Of a stretch of DNA of 64,000 nucleotides, positions 1 through 9,181 are shown piece by piece. The stretch comes from Cognatishimia activa (GTDB taxonomy: Bacteria > Pseudomonadota > Alphaproteobacteria > Rhodobacterales > Rhodobacteraceae): the NCBI RefSeq assembly GCF_026016445.1, contig NZ_CP096147.1, forward strand, positions 2,206,501 to 2,270,500, written 5' to 3'. The notes below the pieces were generated by a model, which saw nothing but the letters and a program-made list of their open reading frames with translations, was not told the origin of the DNA and did no database searches. Position numbers and translations under genes: made by a program. Position 1 is the first letter of the stretch; each line of letters opens with the position of its first letter.

Positions 1-1778
1 CCTGCGAAGACATGAGCAAAGTGGGGTGTTGCGTGACGCATTGTGATCGCCTTAGGCATTCCCAATTCGGTCAGCACTTCGGTTTGCTTCGCCATCGGAT
101 CTTTCGCAGCGGCACCGTCGTGGAACGCAAGATCCACAAGAGCCGAGGCGACATATTCAACAGTCTGGAACCCCATGTCGAAATTCGCAGCCTTCAAAAC
201 CTTGCTCAGCATCTCTTCGGGCATTGCCTCCCCCGTCTCAGCATGCGTTGCAAATTCCTTCAGAACCTCTGGCACTTCCAGCCAATGTTCATAAAGCTGG
301 CTTGGGAGCTCCACAAAATCCCGGGCAACCGATGTGCCGGAGACACTTTCGTACGTCACGTTAGACAGCATTTGGTGCAGCGCATGGCCAAATTCATGGA
401 ACAGAGTGCGCGCGTCGTCATAGGACAGAAGCGCAGGATCAGATTTCGCAAAGTTACAGACGTTGATGACCACCGGCGTCTGGGTGTCAGGGTATTTCGC
501 CTGACCGCGCATCGCGGAACACCAAGCACCAGAGCGTTTGCTGCCGCGCGCGAAATAGTCACCGATGAAAACCGCAATGTGCTGACCATCACGAGTCACA
601 TCCCAGGCCCGACAATCGTCATGATAAAGCGGCACATCCAGCGGGGCGAACTCTAACCCGAAAAGCCGGTTGGCGCAGGCAAAGGAGGCTTCGATCATGC
701 GATCAAGCTGCAGATAAGGTTTCAGTGCAGCTTCATCCAAATCATGCTCTGCCTTGCGACGCTTCTCTGCGTAGTAGCGCCAATCCCAAGCTTCCAGCTC
801 ACCGTTGACGCCATCGGCGTGCATCATCTGTGTCAATACTTCTGCATCGGCATTGGCCTGTGCCTTAGCTGGCTCCCAAACATCCATCAGCAATTTGCGC
901 ACGGCATCCGGCGTCTTGGCCATTTCGGTTTCGAGCTTGAAAGCCGAGAAGCTTTCATACCCCAACAGGCTCGCGCGCTCTTCACGCAATGCCAGCGTTT
1001 CCGCCGCAATGTCGCGATTGTCTGTGTCGCCACCGTTCGCCCCGCGTGCGACCCAGGCTGCAAAGGCTTTCTCACGTAGGTCGCGGCGCGGCGAAAACTG
1101 CAAGAAAGGTACAATCAGAGATCGAGATAGCGTGATAACGGGCCCATCGCTGCCCATTTCTTCTCCGGCCGCACGCGCGGCTGCAACTACGAAACCTGGC
1201 AGGCCATCCAGATCTTCTTCAGTGAGCGGCATGAACCATTCGCGCTCATCCGCCAGAAGGTTCTGCGTGAAATTGGTTCCCAAGACCGCCAGTCGACCCT
1301 TGACCTCTTTCATGCGCGAGTCATCCTCGCCCTCAAGTGCTGCCCCTCCCCGCACAAATCCGCGATGGGTTAACATCAGGACACGGGATTGCTCCTCATT
1401 CAAACCCAGCTCATCGCGCTTCGCCCAAAGGTCAGCAATGCGGCCAAAGAGCTGTTTGTTGGCTGAAATCTCAGCGGAATGCGCGGCCAGCTTTGGTGCA
1501 AAATCTCGCTGAAGCGCTTCACGCTCTGGATTACTGTCAGCGCCAGCAACCGTGTAGAAAACGGACAGAACCTTATCGAGGCCTTCGCCTGCCGACTCCA
1601 AAGCGCCAATCGTATTTTCAAATGTCGGCGCATCCGTGTTTTCTGCGATGCCATCGATTTCAATTTTATGCGCATAAAGAGCTGCTTCAAACGCTGGTTC
1701 AAAATCCGTGTCTTCAATCAGATCGAAGGGTGCGATTTCAAATGGGGTCGCCCATTTTGCAAGCAACGGGTTGGTCAT
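1..1778 (-). CDS. M3 family oligopeptidase (oligopeptidase A/Dcp type), 3' end outside window
   Basis: Cytosolic zinc metallopeptidase that degrades short peptides. The ATG at 1776-1778 is preceded by AAGGAG at good spacing, so the N-terminus (MTNPLLAKWATPFE) is complete; the C-terminus lies beyond the left edge. About 592 residues are visible of the 670-680 usual for the family. The zinc motif HEFGH, in the M3 context FHEFGHALH, falls at residues 461-465 (plus-strand 384-398). The third zinc ligand, a Glu about 25 residues on, should also lie in the visible part. Family assignment is firm. The choice between oligopeptidase A and dipeptidyl carboxypeptidase cannot be made here, so no symbol is given. 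It is followed upstream by a minus-strand moeB-like gene but separated by 65 bp, so operon membership is uncertain. Confidence 0.93.
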   Translation of the reverse strand, partial: MTNPLLAKWATPFEIAPFDLIEDTDFEPAFEAALYAHKIEIDGIAENTDAPTFENTIGALESAGEGLDKVLSVFYTVAGADSNPEREALQRDFAPKLAAHSAEISANKQLFGRIADLWAKRDELGLNEEQSRVLMLTHRGFVRGGAALEGEDDSRMKEVKGRLAVLGTNFTQNLLADEREWFMPLTEEDLDGLPGFVVAAARAAGEEMGSDGPVITLSRSLIVPFLQFSPRRDLREKAFAAWVARGANGGDTDNRDIAAETLALREERASLLGYESFSAFKLETEMAKTPDAVRKLLMDVWEPAKAQANADAEVLTQMMHADGVNGELEAWDWRYYAEKRRKAEHDLDEAALKPYLQLDRMIEASFACANRLFGLEFAPLDVPLYHDDCRAWDVTRDGQHIAVFIGDYFARGSKRSGAWCSAMRGQAKYPDTQTPVVINVCNFAKSDPALLSYDDARTLFHEFGHALHQMLSNVTYESVSGTSVARDFVELPSQLYEHWLEVPEVLKEFATHAETGEAMPEEMLSKVLKAANFDMGFQTVEYVASALVDLAFHDGAAAKDPMAKQTEVLTELGMPKAITMRHATPHFAHVFA

Positions 1779-1843
1779 TAGATTCTCCTTTGCAGAGAGC
1801 CTAAATCCACCACCGATTTCCGCAATGCAAGTTTTAGCGATCC

Positions 1844-2884
1844 TCAGCTTGCGTTGCCGCAAACCGGGCAATCATCCCGACGTTTCAACTGGATTTTGCG
1901 AGTCTCGCCATAGAGCGCGTCGTAGATCATCATCTCCCCTCGCAAGGGGGTACCAGCCTTGCTGATGAGTTTGATGGCTTCGACAGCCATCATTGATCCA
2001 ATAACACCGGGAAGTGGGCCAATTACCCCGGCTTCGGCGCAGCTTGGAGCCAATCCTGCAGCGGGAGCTTCAGGAAAGATACATTGGTAACATGGGGCGT
2101 CATGTTTGGGATCAAAGACTGAAATTTGCCCTTCCCATTGGCTGAGCGCCCCGGAAATCAAAGGCTTACCTTGTTCAGCACAGATCTTGTTGACGAGATA
2201 ACGTGTGTCGAAGTTGTCCGTCCCATCCAGCACCAGATCGTAATCCACAATCAGATCTGCTGCATCTGCTTCAGACAATCGGCGTGCATATGGACGAACT
2301 GTCACAAATGGGTTCTGAGCCCGCATCATTTCAGCGGCCGAATGGACCTTTGGCACACCTATGGCCTGATCCTGATGGATCACCTGACGTTGGAGATTGG
2401 AGTTGTCGACCTCATCATCATCGACAACGCCTATAGTTCCCACCCCAGCAGCGGCCAAATACATCAGAGCCGGAGACCCAAGTCCTCCTGCACCAACCAC
2501 CAAAACCTTCGCATCCTTGAGCCGTTTCTGTCCCATTCCGCCAATTTCTCTGAGCACTATATGGCGCGCGTAGCGATTGAGTTCAGTGTCAGAAAACGGT
2601 CCCTGTTGTTGCTCCACAGGTTCAGGTTTGTGTACGCGAGATTTGAGCCAGCGTAGGCCACGGACATATGCAAAGACCAGGGCCGCAGCAGCTCCCAATA
2701 GCAACCAAAGCGCAGCAGAGCCGCCTGTGGCAATCCTCAATGGATGATCATCTGGGAAGGCCACATGCAGCCCAAGCACCGCCACGTAAATCAACGCGAT
2801 GATCAGCCCAACCACCTGATTGGGCGCTTTCATCAATCGCCCCAGTCCCCAGACCAATGCAAAGAGGCCAAAGACAAAAAGCAT
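1844..2884 (-). CDS. moeB: HesA/MoeB/ThiF family adenylyltransferase with N-terminal membrane segments
   Basis: E1-like enzyme, probably the molybdopterin-synthase adenylyltransferase that activates the C-terminal Gly-Gly of MoaD with ATP. The nucleotide-binding GAGGLGSP is at residues 131-138 and the DNSNLQRQ motif at about 160-167. Two CxxC pairs (CYQC near 260 and CPVC at 339-342) would bind structural zinc. There is no C-terminal rhodanese domain. Unusually, the first 75 residues hold three hydrophobic stretches (about 2-16, 23-42, 55-75), followed by a charged linker, so the enzyme may be membrane-attached. Its ATG shares one base with the dut stop codon (TGATG), implying translational coupling in coaBC-dut-moeB. 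ThiF or another sulfur-carrier partner is possible; the substrate is inferred from family resemblance. Confidence 0.85.
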   Translation of the reverse strand: MLFVFGLFALVWGLGRLMKAPNQVVGLIIALIYVAVLGLHVAFPDDHPLRIATGGSAALWLLLGAAAALVFAYVRGLRWLKSRVHKPEPVEQQQGPFSDTELNRYARHIVLREIGGMGQKRLKDAKVLVVGAGGLGSPALMYLAAAGVGTIGVVDDDEVDNSNLQRQVIHQDQAIGVPKVHSAAEMMRAQNPFVTVRPYARRLSEADAADLIVDYDLVLDGTDNFDTRYLVNKICAEQGKPLISGALSQWEGQISVFDPKHDAPCYQCIFPEAPAAGLAPSCAEAGVIGPLPGVIGSMMAVEAIKLISKAGTPLRGEMMIYDALYGETRKIQLKRRDDCPVCGNAS

Positions 2885-3345
2885 CAGGCCACTCCGGTCG
2901 AACCAAATCCACCAGCGCCGCGCTCTGTTTCACTCAGGCCTTCTGCGAGTTGAAACTTTGCCTGCATTACCGGCACCACGATCATTTGTGCGATACGATC
3001 CCCATGGGCGACGTGAAATTCTTCTTGCCCGGCGTTTAAAACGATCACTCCCAACGGGCCACGATAGTCGCTGTCGATTGTTCCGGGGCTATTGGGCAAG
3101 GTGATGCCGTGCTTAAGCGCCAACCCAGATCGTGGCCGTATCTGAACTTCGTAACCTAGTGGAATTTCCATACGCAGACCGGTTGGCACCAAAGTACGTT
3201 CACCTGGCGCTAAAGTGACGCCATCGTTCTCTGCCGAGCCAAAATTGGCTCGCAGATCAGCCCCGGCAGCGCCCGGTGTCTCATAAGAGGGCAACCCGAG
3301 GCTTCGATCCGCCTCATCTGTCCAAGTAAAATTGATGGTAACCAA
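2884..3345 (-). CDS. dut: Deoxyuridine 5'-triphosphate nucleotidohydrolase (dUTPase)
   Basis: Hydrolyses dUTP to dUMP and pyrophosphate, keeping uracil out of DNA and feeding dTMP synthesis. All five trimeric dUTPase motifs are visible in order: [30 protein letters not shown] and the C-terminal Phe/Gly-rich [11 protein letters not shown]. The reading frame extends further upstream into coaBC, but a TTG at 3343-3345 preceded by GAGGG gives MVTINFTW and 153 residues, the normal length for the family. I chose this start; it leaves a 23-bp gap to the coaBC stop. A non-ATG start means modest translation. The 3' end overlaps the moeB-like start by one base. Confidence 0.95.
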   Translation of the reverse strand: MVTINFTWTDEADRSLGLPSYETPGAAGADLRANFGSAENDGVTLAPGERTLVPTGLRMEIPLGYEVQIRPRSGLALKHGITLPNSPGTIDSDYRGPLGVIVLNAGQEEFHVAHGDRIAQMIVVPVMQAKFQLAEGLSETERGAGGFGSTGVA

Positions 3346-3368
3346 GTCTGGCCCTCGTCTATTGGACC

Positions 3369-4562
3369 TTAGCCCAGTTTCTCTGCAATACGGCCCGCCA
3401 GTTGGCGCGCCACAGCATCCTTGCTCATACGCGGCCAATGTTCTGCCCCCTCATCGGAGATCAGAACCACAGCGTTTTCGCGCCCACCCATGATGCCCGT
3501 TTCAGGGCTTACGTCATTGGCCACAATCCAATCGCAGCCTTTGCGTTTGCGTTTTTTAGTTGCGTTTTCAATCACGTCATCAGTTTCAGCCGCAAAGCCG
3601 ACAACCAATCCTGGACGTTCACTGTCGAGTTTCGACACATGCGCCAATATATCAGGATTTTCAGCAAAACTCAGGCTTGGGATTTTGCCGTCCTGTTTTT
3701 TGATCTTGCTATCGCTTGCGCTTTCAACACGCCAGTCAGCAACCGCAGCAGCGAATACGGCTGCATCCGCTGGCAAGGCATTGGATACGGCTTTCATCAT
3801 TTCGCTTGCGGTTTCAACTTCCACCACATGTGCACCTTCTGGGCGCGGCTCATCAGCCGGGCCGGTGACAAATACAACTTCAGCACCCAACATCACCAGC
3901 GCTCGGGCTATTGCAGTTCCCTGAGCCCCGGAAGATCGATTGGCAATGTAGCGTACAGGATCAATCGGCTCATGGGTGGGGCCTGAAGTCACAACAATGC
4001 GGCGACCGGTCAGCGGCCCTTCGGCCAATTGGTTTTCAATTGCAGTCACAATCTCGACGGGCTCCGCCATGCGGCCCGGACCATATTCACCGCAGGCCAT
4101 ATCGCCTTCATTGGGACCAACAAAAGCGACGCCATCTTGGCGCAGCGCTGCCAGATTTCGTTGCGTGGCCGGATGCAACCACATACGCACGTTCATCGCC
4201 GGCGCTACGAGCACCTGAGTGTCAGTGGCCAGCAAAAGTGTAGAGGCCAGATCGTCCGCCTGTCCATTGGCCATTTTCGCCATCAAATTCGCCGTCGCCG
4301 GAGCAACAACAATCAAATCCGCAGATCGGGAAAGCTGGATATGGCCCATCTCAGCCTCATCAGTCAGATCAAACAGATCGCGATAGGCCTTTTCCTCTGA
4401 AAGCGCAGAAACCGAAAGCGGCGTTACAAATTCCTCAGCCGACTTGGTTAGAACCGGCGTCACCCAAGCCCCACGCTTGCGCAACTGCCGGATCAATTCC
4501 AGCGACTTGTAAGCAGCGATCCCGCCGCTGATTATCAGAAGAATACGTTTGTCTTCCAGCAT
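3369..4562 (-). CDS. coaBC: Bifunctional phosphopantothenoylcysteine decarboxylase/phosphopantothenate-cysteine ligase
   Basis: Carries out two consecutive steps of coenzyme A synthesis: CTP-dependent joining of cysteine to 4'-phosphopantothenate, then FMN-dependent decarboxylation. The CoaC half (about residues 1-180) has GGIAAYKS at 13-20, the active-site His74 in [16 protein letters not shown] at 121-124 and the ACGE cysteine at about 157. The CoaB half starts near residue 185 with [16 protein letters not shown] and has the expected nucleotide-binding layout. The 397-residue length is normal. It leads the coaBC-dut-moeB gene string. The upstream rpoH2 gene is on the same strand with a 66-bp gap. 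Confidence 0.96.
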   Translation of the reverse strand: MLEDKRILLIISGGIAAYKSLELIRQLRKRGAWVTPVLTKSAEEFVTPLSVSALSEEKAYRDLFDLTDEAEMGHIQLSRSADLIVVAPATANLMAKMANGQADDLASTLLLATDTQVLVAPAMNVRMWLHPATQRNLAALRQDGVAFVGPNEGDMACGEYGPGRMAEPVEIVTAIENQLAEGPLTGRRIVVTSGPTHEPIDPVRYIANRSSGAQGTAIARALVMLGAEVVFVTGPADEPRPEGAHVVEVETASEMMKAVSNALPADAAVFAAAVADWRVESASDSKIKKQDGKIPSLSFAENPDILAHVSKLDSERPGLVVGFAAETDDVIENATKKRKRKGCDWIVANDVSPETGIMGGRENAVVLISDEGAEHWPRMSKDAVARQLAGRIAEKLG

Positions 4563-4628
4563 TTGGCTTCTCCGAACCTAGGCTGGGAAGACACTAGGCA
4601 TTTGCGCCTAGAGAGACAAGCCGTGGAC

Positions 4629-5513
4629 TTAGGCTTGTGCGTTCAACAGTTGGCGAAGCTCAGGTGCATGCCCCTCCAAAGTCTTGCGCATTTTAACCAA
4701 GGCCGCGACCTCAAGTTGGCGTACGCGTTCTTTGGAAATTCCAAGAGTTTTACCGAGTGTTTCAAGCGTTTCTGAGTCATCGGTTAGCTTACGTCGCTGA
4801 ATGATGAGCTTTTCACGATCAGTCAGCCGATCAATTGCTTCACTCAGCCATTCCTTTGCCTGCATACGGTCTCGTGAGTCGGCAACACTGTCAGCACCTG
4901 ACGCGGCCTCATCTTCAAGCACATCAATCCATTCACGCCCATCTTCGTCACCGCCCTGTATCGCGTTCAGAGAAAAATCACCGCCGGCCAGACGCCCCTG
5001 CATCATGCAAACATCTGAAACAGACACTCCGATTTCAGAAGCCACACGTTGGGACAGCTGATGCGAATCCAGATCTTCATTAGCTTTGCGTGCGTCTCTC
5101 TCTAGTTCTGCCTCAACACGTCGCAAATTAAAAAACAGTGACTTCTGGGCTGACGTCGACCCTGTGCGCACCAAGGACCAATTGCGCATCACGTGGTCCT
5201 GAATACTTGCTCGGATCCACCAGACTGCATAGGTCGAAAAGCGCACACCGCGGTCCGGGTCGAAACGATCAGCGGCCTTCATCAGGCCAACGCCAGCTTC
5301 CTGAATCAAATCGGCAACCGGCACGCCGTAACGTTTGAATTTCATCGCCATTGAAATCGCCAAGCGCATGTAGGCCATGGTCAAACGATGAAGCGCTTTT
5401 TCGTCTCGATCATCGCGCCACGCACGTGCCAGAGCCAATTCGGTTTCTGGATCAAGCATTTTCGCCTTCATAGCCGCTTTGGTGACCATATTGGATCGAT
5501 TTTGTCCGTACAT
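4629..5513 (-). CDS. rpoH2: Alternative sigma factor of the RpoH group, RpoHII type
   Basis: Sigma-32 family factor that directs RNA polymerase to stress promoters. Region 2 (DLIQEAGVGLMKAADRF, then FSTYAVWWIRASIQ, residues about 68-105) and the region 4 helix-turn-helix (TLGISKERVRQLE, near 265) are intact. The RpoH box is seen as QKSLFFNLR at 123-131. The sequence is closer to what I recall of RpoHII of Rhodobacter (singlet-oxygen/oxidative stress) than to heat-shock RpoHI; that subtype is a judgement from memory. The start at 5513 is supported by GGGAGG seven bases upstream. A sigma-E-like promoter lies at 5544-5573. It is divergent from cobU. Confidence 0.92.
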   Translation of the reverse strand: MYGQNRSNMVTKAAMKAKMLDPETELALARAWRDDRDEKALHRLTMAYMRLAISMAMKFKRYGVPVADLIQEAGVGLMKAADRFDPDRGVRFSTYAVWWIRASIQDHVMRNWSLVRTGSTSAQKSLFFNLRRVEAELERDARKANEDLDSHQLSQRVASEIGVSVSDVCMMQGRLAGGDFSLNAIQGGDEDGREWIDVLEDEAASGADSVADSRDRMQAKEWLSEAIDRLTDREKLIIQRRKLTDDSETLETLGKTLGISKERVRQLEVAALVKMRKTLEGHAPELRQLLNAQA

Positions 5514-5543
5514 AGCAGCCTCCCTTGCTTGCCAGCCTTTAGG

Positions 5544-5573
5544 AGATTACGCAGGACATCGAATTGTGGATCA
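5544..5573 (-). promoter_or_regulatory. Candidate sigma-E (RpoE) promoter of rpoH2
   Basis: Read on the minus strand, TGATCC (5568-5573) is followed after exactly 18 bp by TAATCT (5544-5549), ending 30 bp before the rpoH2 ATG. In Rhodobacter sphaeroides, RpoE promoters carry TGATCC with a TA-starting -10 at similar spacing, and rpoHII is a known RpoE target. The match of the -35 and spacing is exact; the -10 is approximate. The site also overlaps the region just before the cobU ribosome binding site. Confidence 0.5.
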
Positions 5574-5587
5574 CTCTTAGGAGCATC

Positions 5588-6109
5588 ATGTTACCTAAAC
5601 TCTCCTTCGTGCTAGGCGGAGCAGCCTCAGGAAAGTCGGCATTTGCTGAAGGATTGGTTGTGCAAACCGGTGCGCCAAAGGTCTACGTGGCGACAGCCGA
5701 AATCTATGATGATGAGATGCGCGCGAAAGTTGACGCACACCTGGAAATGCGCGGAGAAACCTGGCGCACGATTGAAGCCCCACAAGATCTTACCCCAGCG
5801 CTTGAGAGTGTGAGATCGGACGAAGTGGTCCTTTTGGACTGCGCAACCATGTGGCTCAGCAATCAAGTGATGGCTGAAAGTGATCTGGTTGAAGAGACGG
5901 ATAGACTGTTGGCTGCAATAAACAACTGCGCAGGCCGCGTCGTAGTGGTTTCTAACGAGGTTGGCATGGGCATCGTGCCAGACAACGCTCTTGCGAGGCG
6001 GTTTCGGGATAAGCAAGGAAAGCTCAATCAACGCATCGCAGCCGAGGCTGATCTCGCTGTTTTTGTCATTGCTGGTCTGCCCACCTTCCTAAAAGGTCAG
6101 CTGCGATGA
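5588..6109 (+). CDS. cobU: Bifunctional adenosylcobinamide kinase/adenosylcobinamide-phosphate guanylyltransferase
   Basis: Phosphorylates adenosylcobinamide and transfers GMP to it, the step that prepares the corrin ring for attachment of the lower nucleotide loop in cobalamin synthesis and salvage. The P-loop GGAASGKSAFAE lies at residues 9-20, and the VSNEVGMGIVP motif typical of CobU/CobP is near residue 122. The start at 5588 (MLPKLSF) has AGGAG at ideal spacing; an upstream in-frame TTG at 5564 has none. The 173-residue length is normal. The stop overlaps the next gene by four bases (ATGA). Coenzyme B12 made here would serve the Ecm mutase encoded at 34 kb. Confidence 0.95.
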   Translation: MLPKLSFVLGGAASGKSAFAEGLVVQTGAPKVYVATAEIYDDEMRAKVDAHLEMRGETWRTIEAPQDLTPALESVRSDEVVLLDCATMWLSNQVMAESDLVEETDRLLAAINNCAGRVVVVSNEVGMGIVPDNALARRFRDKQGKLNQRIAAEADLAVFVIAGLPTFLKGQLR

Positions 6110-6675
6110 GCCGTCTCTTTTTGGTCCGCCATGGGCCGACTCACGCAAAATCCATGGTCGGCTGGTCCGATCTGCCAGCAGACCTATCCGATACCGCAGC
6201 ACTTGCGCGTCTTGAGGCGTTCTTGCCAACAAAGGCTCATATAGTCTCCTCTGATCTGTCGCGTGCTGTTGAAACAGCCAATGCTATTCAGGGCGATCGA
6301 AATCGACTGCCGCATGTCTTTGACTTGCGTGAAATGCACTTTGGTGATTGGGAACTCAAAACCCACACCGATGTTGAAGACAAAGAACACATGATGGCGT
6401 TCTGGGACACGCCCGGAGATATCCGCCCACCCAAAGGGGAAAGTTGGAACGAAGTCGTAGCCCGTGTTGATGCCGCTATTGATTCACTGCTTCAGAACGC
6501 CGACGGTCATGACCTCGTGATCGTTTGCCACTTCGGGGTCATCGTTACACAAATTCAGCGCGCTTTGCGACTGACACCCTATGAGGCATTTGGACATAAA
6601 ATCAGCAACTTGTCTGTCACCGTGATCGATACGGCATCGGACTGGCTCACAGAGCACATCAATCACAATCCCTGA
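6106..6675 (+). CDS. Histidine phosphatase family protein (possible alpha-ribazole phosphatase, CobC-like)
   Basis: Member of the phosphoglycerate-mutase/histidine-phosphatase superfamily. The phospho-accepting histidine sits in LVRHGPTHAK at residues 5-14 and the second catalytic histidine in IVCHFGVIV near 141-149; a Glu-containing DLREMHFGDWE segment near 75-85 is also typical. The ATGA overlap with cobU suggests co-translation, so removal of the 5'-phosphate from alpha-ribazole 5'-phosphate in cobalamin assembly is an attractive role. The family has many substrates, so the specific function is inferred only from context. Confidence 0.85.
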   Translation: MSRLFLVRHGPTHAKSMVGWSDLPADLSDTAALARLEAFLPTKAHIVSSDLSRAVETANAIQGDRNRLPHVFDLREMHFGDWELKTHTDVEDKEHMMAFWDTPGDIRPPKGESWNEVVARVDAAIDSLLQNADGHDLVIVCHFGVIVTQIQRALRLTPYEAFGHKISNLSVTVIDTASDWLTEHINHNP

Positions 6676-6734
6676 TGGTAATCTGCACAAACTTTCGTTT
6701 TCGTGATATGCCATTTTCGTCGTAAACTGCTCCC

Positions 6735-7616
6735 ATGTCTTATGATCTGGTTATTGGCGACTACGCCTACTCGTCTTGGTCCCTCAGGGGCTGGTTATTG
6801 TTTGAGAAATTCGGCATCGCATGCGACGTCACGTTGCTGAATTTCAATTCTGAGAGCTCGGTTGCAGCACAGCTGCGTGACTTTGCTCCCGCAAAGACCG
6901 TGCCGACTATCCGCACGCCAGAAGGTGCCATAATTTCAGAGAGTTACGCGATTGCAGAAGATCTTGCTGATCGCCACCCTGAAGCGGGTATCTGGCCAAG
7001 TGATCCCAAACATCGCGCCATCGCGCGCTCCATTTCTGCAGAAATGCATTCTGGTTTTATGGCCCTGCGATCTGCATGCCCAATGAACCTGCGCACGGCC
7101 TTTATCTGGGAAGAGCCTGATCAGGCCGTGCTCGACGATCTCGCTCGGATCGAAGACATCTGGGCCTGGGCGCGGCGCGAATGCGGCACCGAAAACGAAC
7201 CTTGGCTTTTTGGGAGCTACAGCGCCGCAGACGCCATGTATGCACCGGTGGCTATGCGAATAGCGGGATATGGCTTGCCTGTAAGCGAGGCGGCACAAGC
7301 CTATGTAGAACAGCACCTGAATGACCACGCATTCCGACGTTGGCGCGCCATGGGTATGGTGAATGGTGAACACCTGTCTCGCTATGACCAGCCGCACCCA
7401 ACACGTGAGTGGCCGGGTCCCAAACCCCTTGCCGCCACTGTAAGCGAAGCCACTCCGGTGAATAACCACTGCCCCTATAGTGGCAAAATCAGCACGCACA
7501 TGTTGGAGCTCGATGGTGTTGTCTATGGGTTCTGCAACGCGATCTGTCGTGACAAATCCATCGCTGACCCAGAGGCTTGGCCTGCTTTTACAGAGTTACG
7601 CCAAAAACTTGGTTAA
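6735..7616 (+). CDS. Glutathione S-transferase family protein with C-terminal YHS-like metal-binding tail
   Basis: The N-terminal thioredoxin-fold domain (about 1-80, with SSWSLRGW near 13-20 and the cis-Pro TVPTIRTPEG near 56-65, then ES) and the helical domain (about 90-225) identify a GST. After residue about 240 comes an extra segment with CPYSGK, then YGFCNAICRDK and ADPEAWPAF. This spacing of Cys residues followed by an ADP motif resembles YHS/TRASH metal-binding domains. At 293 residues it is about 70 longer than a plain GST. The combined protein could couple thiol chemistry to metal sensing or handling, but the substrate is unknown. It stands 60 bp after the phosphatase gene. Confidence 0.85.
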   Translation: MSYDLVIGDYAYSSWSLRGWLLFEKFGIACDVTLLNFNSESSVAAQLRDFAPAKTVPTIRTPEGAIISESYAIAEDLADRHPEAGIWPSDPKHRAIARSISAEMHSGFMALRSACPMNLRTAFIWEEPDQAVLDDLARIEDIWAWARRECGTENEPWLFGSYSAADAMYAPVAMRIAGYGLPVSEAAQAYVEQHLNDHAFRRWRAMGMVNGEHLSRYDQPHPTREWPGPKPLAATVSEATPVNNHCPYSGKISTHMLELDGVVYGFCNAICRDKSIADPEAWPAFTELRQKLG

Positions 7617-7669
7617 GACTCAAGTAACCATCCTCCCAATAAGGTTTTTCGAAACCGATTGGGGGGACC

Positions 7670-9181
7670 ATGGTCGCGAAATCCTATACAGTCGCCTTTG
7701 AAGGCGTTGAGGCTCATCAGGTCGAGGTACAATGTGCTGTGACGCCCGGCTTACCGGCTTTCTCTGTTGTGGGGTTGCCTGACAAAGCCGTGTCAGAAGC
7801 ACGAGATCGGGTTCGCGCGGCTTTGACTTCGTTGGCAATCGCCCTGCCCTCTAAACGTATCACAATCAATCTTTCACCCGCTGATTTACCGAAGGAAGGC
7901 AGCCACTTCGATCTGCCGATAGCGATGGCTTTATTGGCAGCCTTAGAGATTATCCCAAAAGATGCCGCTGAAGGCGCCGTTTCGCTTGGGGAGCTTTCAT
8001 TGGACGGCGCGTTGGTGCCCGTGATTGGCGCACTGCCTGCAGCAATGTCAGCGGCTGAAGAAAGTCGAACGCTGCTATGTCCTCAATCTTCAGGCGCAGA
8101 AGCCGCTTGGGTGGGTGCTGCGGAGGTTATTGGCGCGGCCACCCTCGCCGATGTCATCCGCCATTTCACTGGGCAAAGCCCCTTACCGCCCTGCGCACCG
8201 GGAGAGATTGTCTCACCCAACGTTGCAAAGGATTTGCGTGACGTCAAAGGACAGGAGCGCGCGAAACGTGCTTTGGAAATCGCCGCAGCCGGGCGACATC
8301 ACATGATTATGCTCGGTACGCCGGGGTCAGGAAAATCGATGCTGGCATCGCGATTGCCATCGATACTGCCACCGCTCTCTGCAATTGAAGCGCTTGAAAC
8401 CAGTATGATCCATTCGATCTCTGGCCTGCTGGATCAGGGCGGTATTTCGATGCAACGCCCGTTCAGAGAGCCACATCACACAGCTTCTATGGCTGCCATC
8501 GTTGGAGGCGGGCGTCGCGCCTCTCCCGGTGAAATCAGCCTTGCCCACAACGGCGTCTTGTTCATGGATGAGCTGCCAGAATTTTCGCGGCAGGTCTTGG
8601 AGACGCTCAGGCAACCCATAGAAACAGGCGAAGTCATGGTCGCGCGCGCCAATGCGCATGTGACCTATCCCTGCCGCTTTATGCTCGTGGCCGCAGCAAA
8701 TCCCTGCAAATGCGGGTTTATGTTTGATCCCTCAAAGGCTTGCCCGCGTGTTCCGGGATGTGGCGAAGAGTATCTCGGGAGAATTTCCGGCCCCCTCATG
8801 GATCGTATCGATCTGAAAATCGAAGTGCCACCGGTGTCTTTTCAGGATCTGGACCTGCCAGCTGACGGTGAGACCTCTGCTAATGTCGCCAAACGTGTGG
8901 CCGCGGCACGAGCCATTCAATCGAAGAGATTTGAAGGGAAGGACGGATTGCGTTCAAACGCGGATGTTCAAGGCAGCCTGCTAGAAGAAAGTGCAGCCCC
9001 GGATGCCGAAGGCCGATCCATGCTTCTGAAAGCGTCAGAAGTATTTGGCTTGACCGCGCGTGGTTACCACAGGGTCTTGCGCGTTGCGCGCACGATTGCC
9101 GATTTGGAAGCGAGCGACAAAGTGCACCGCAATCACATTGCCGAGGCCATCAGCTATCGGATGGCCTCGGCAAATTCGTGA
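7670..9181 (+). CDS. comM: YifB/ComM family Mg-chelatase-like AAA+ ATPase
   Basis: AAA+ helicase-like protein; ComM promotes branch migration during natural transformation in other bacteria. The N-terminal ChlI-like domain (GLPAFSVVGLPDKAVSEARDRV, about 27-50) precedes the Walker A GTPGSGKSM at about 217-225 and the Walker B VLFMDELPEF near 295. The zinc-type cysteine cluster CKCGFMFDPSKACPRVPGC lies near 345-365. The length of 503 is normal. A GGGGGGA run supports the ATG at 7670. The stop abuts the convergent gshB stop directly (9181/9182), with no room for a separate terminator. Confidence 0.95.
   Translation: MVAKSYTVAFEGVEAHQVEVQCAVTPGLPAFSVVGLPDKAVSEARDRVRAALTSLAIALPSKRITINLSPADLPKEGSHFDLPIAMALLAALEIIPKDAAEGAVSLGELSLDGALVPVIGALPAAMSAAEESRTLLCPQSSGAEAAWVGAAEVIGAATLADVIRHFTGQSPLPPCAPGEIVSPNVAKDLRDVKGQERAKRALEIAAAGRHHMIMLGTPGSGKSMLASRLPSILPPLSAIEALETSMIHSISGLLDQGGISMQRPFREPHHTASMAAIVGGGRRASPGEISLAHNGVLFMDELPEFSRQVLETLRQPIETGEVMVARANAHVTYPCRFMLVAAANPCKCGFMFDPSKACPRVPGCGEEYLGRISGPLMDRIDLKIEVPPVSFQDLDLPADGETSANVAKRVAAARAIQSKRFEGKDGLRSNADVQGSLLEESAAPDAEGRSMLLKASEVFGLTARGYHRVLRVARTIADLEASDKVHRNHIAEAISYRMASANS

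Noticed and set aside
4594..4611. CTAGGC/GCCTAG hairpin between rpoH2 and coaBC
   Set aside because: Only six base pairs and no T-run on the minus strand; not counted as a terminator.
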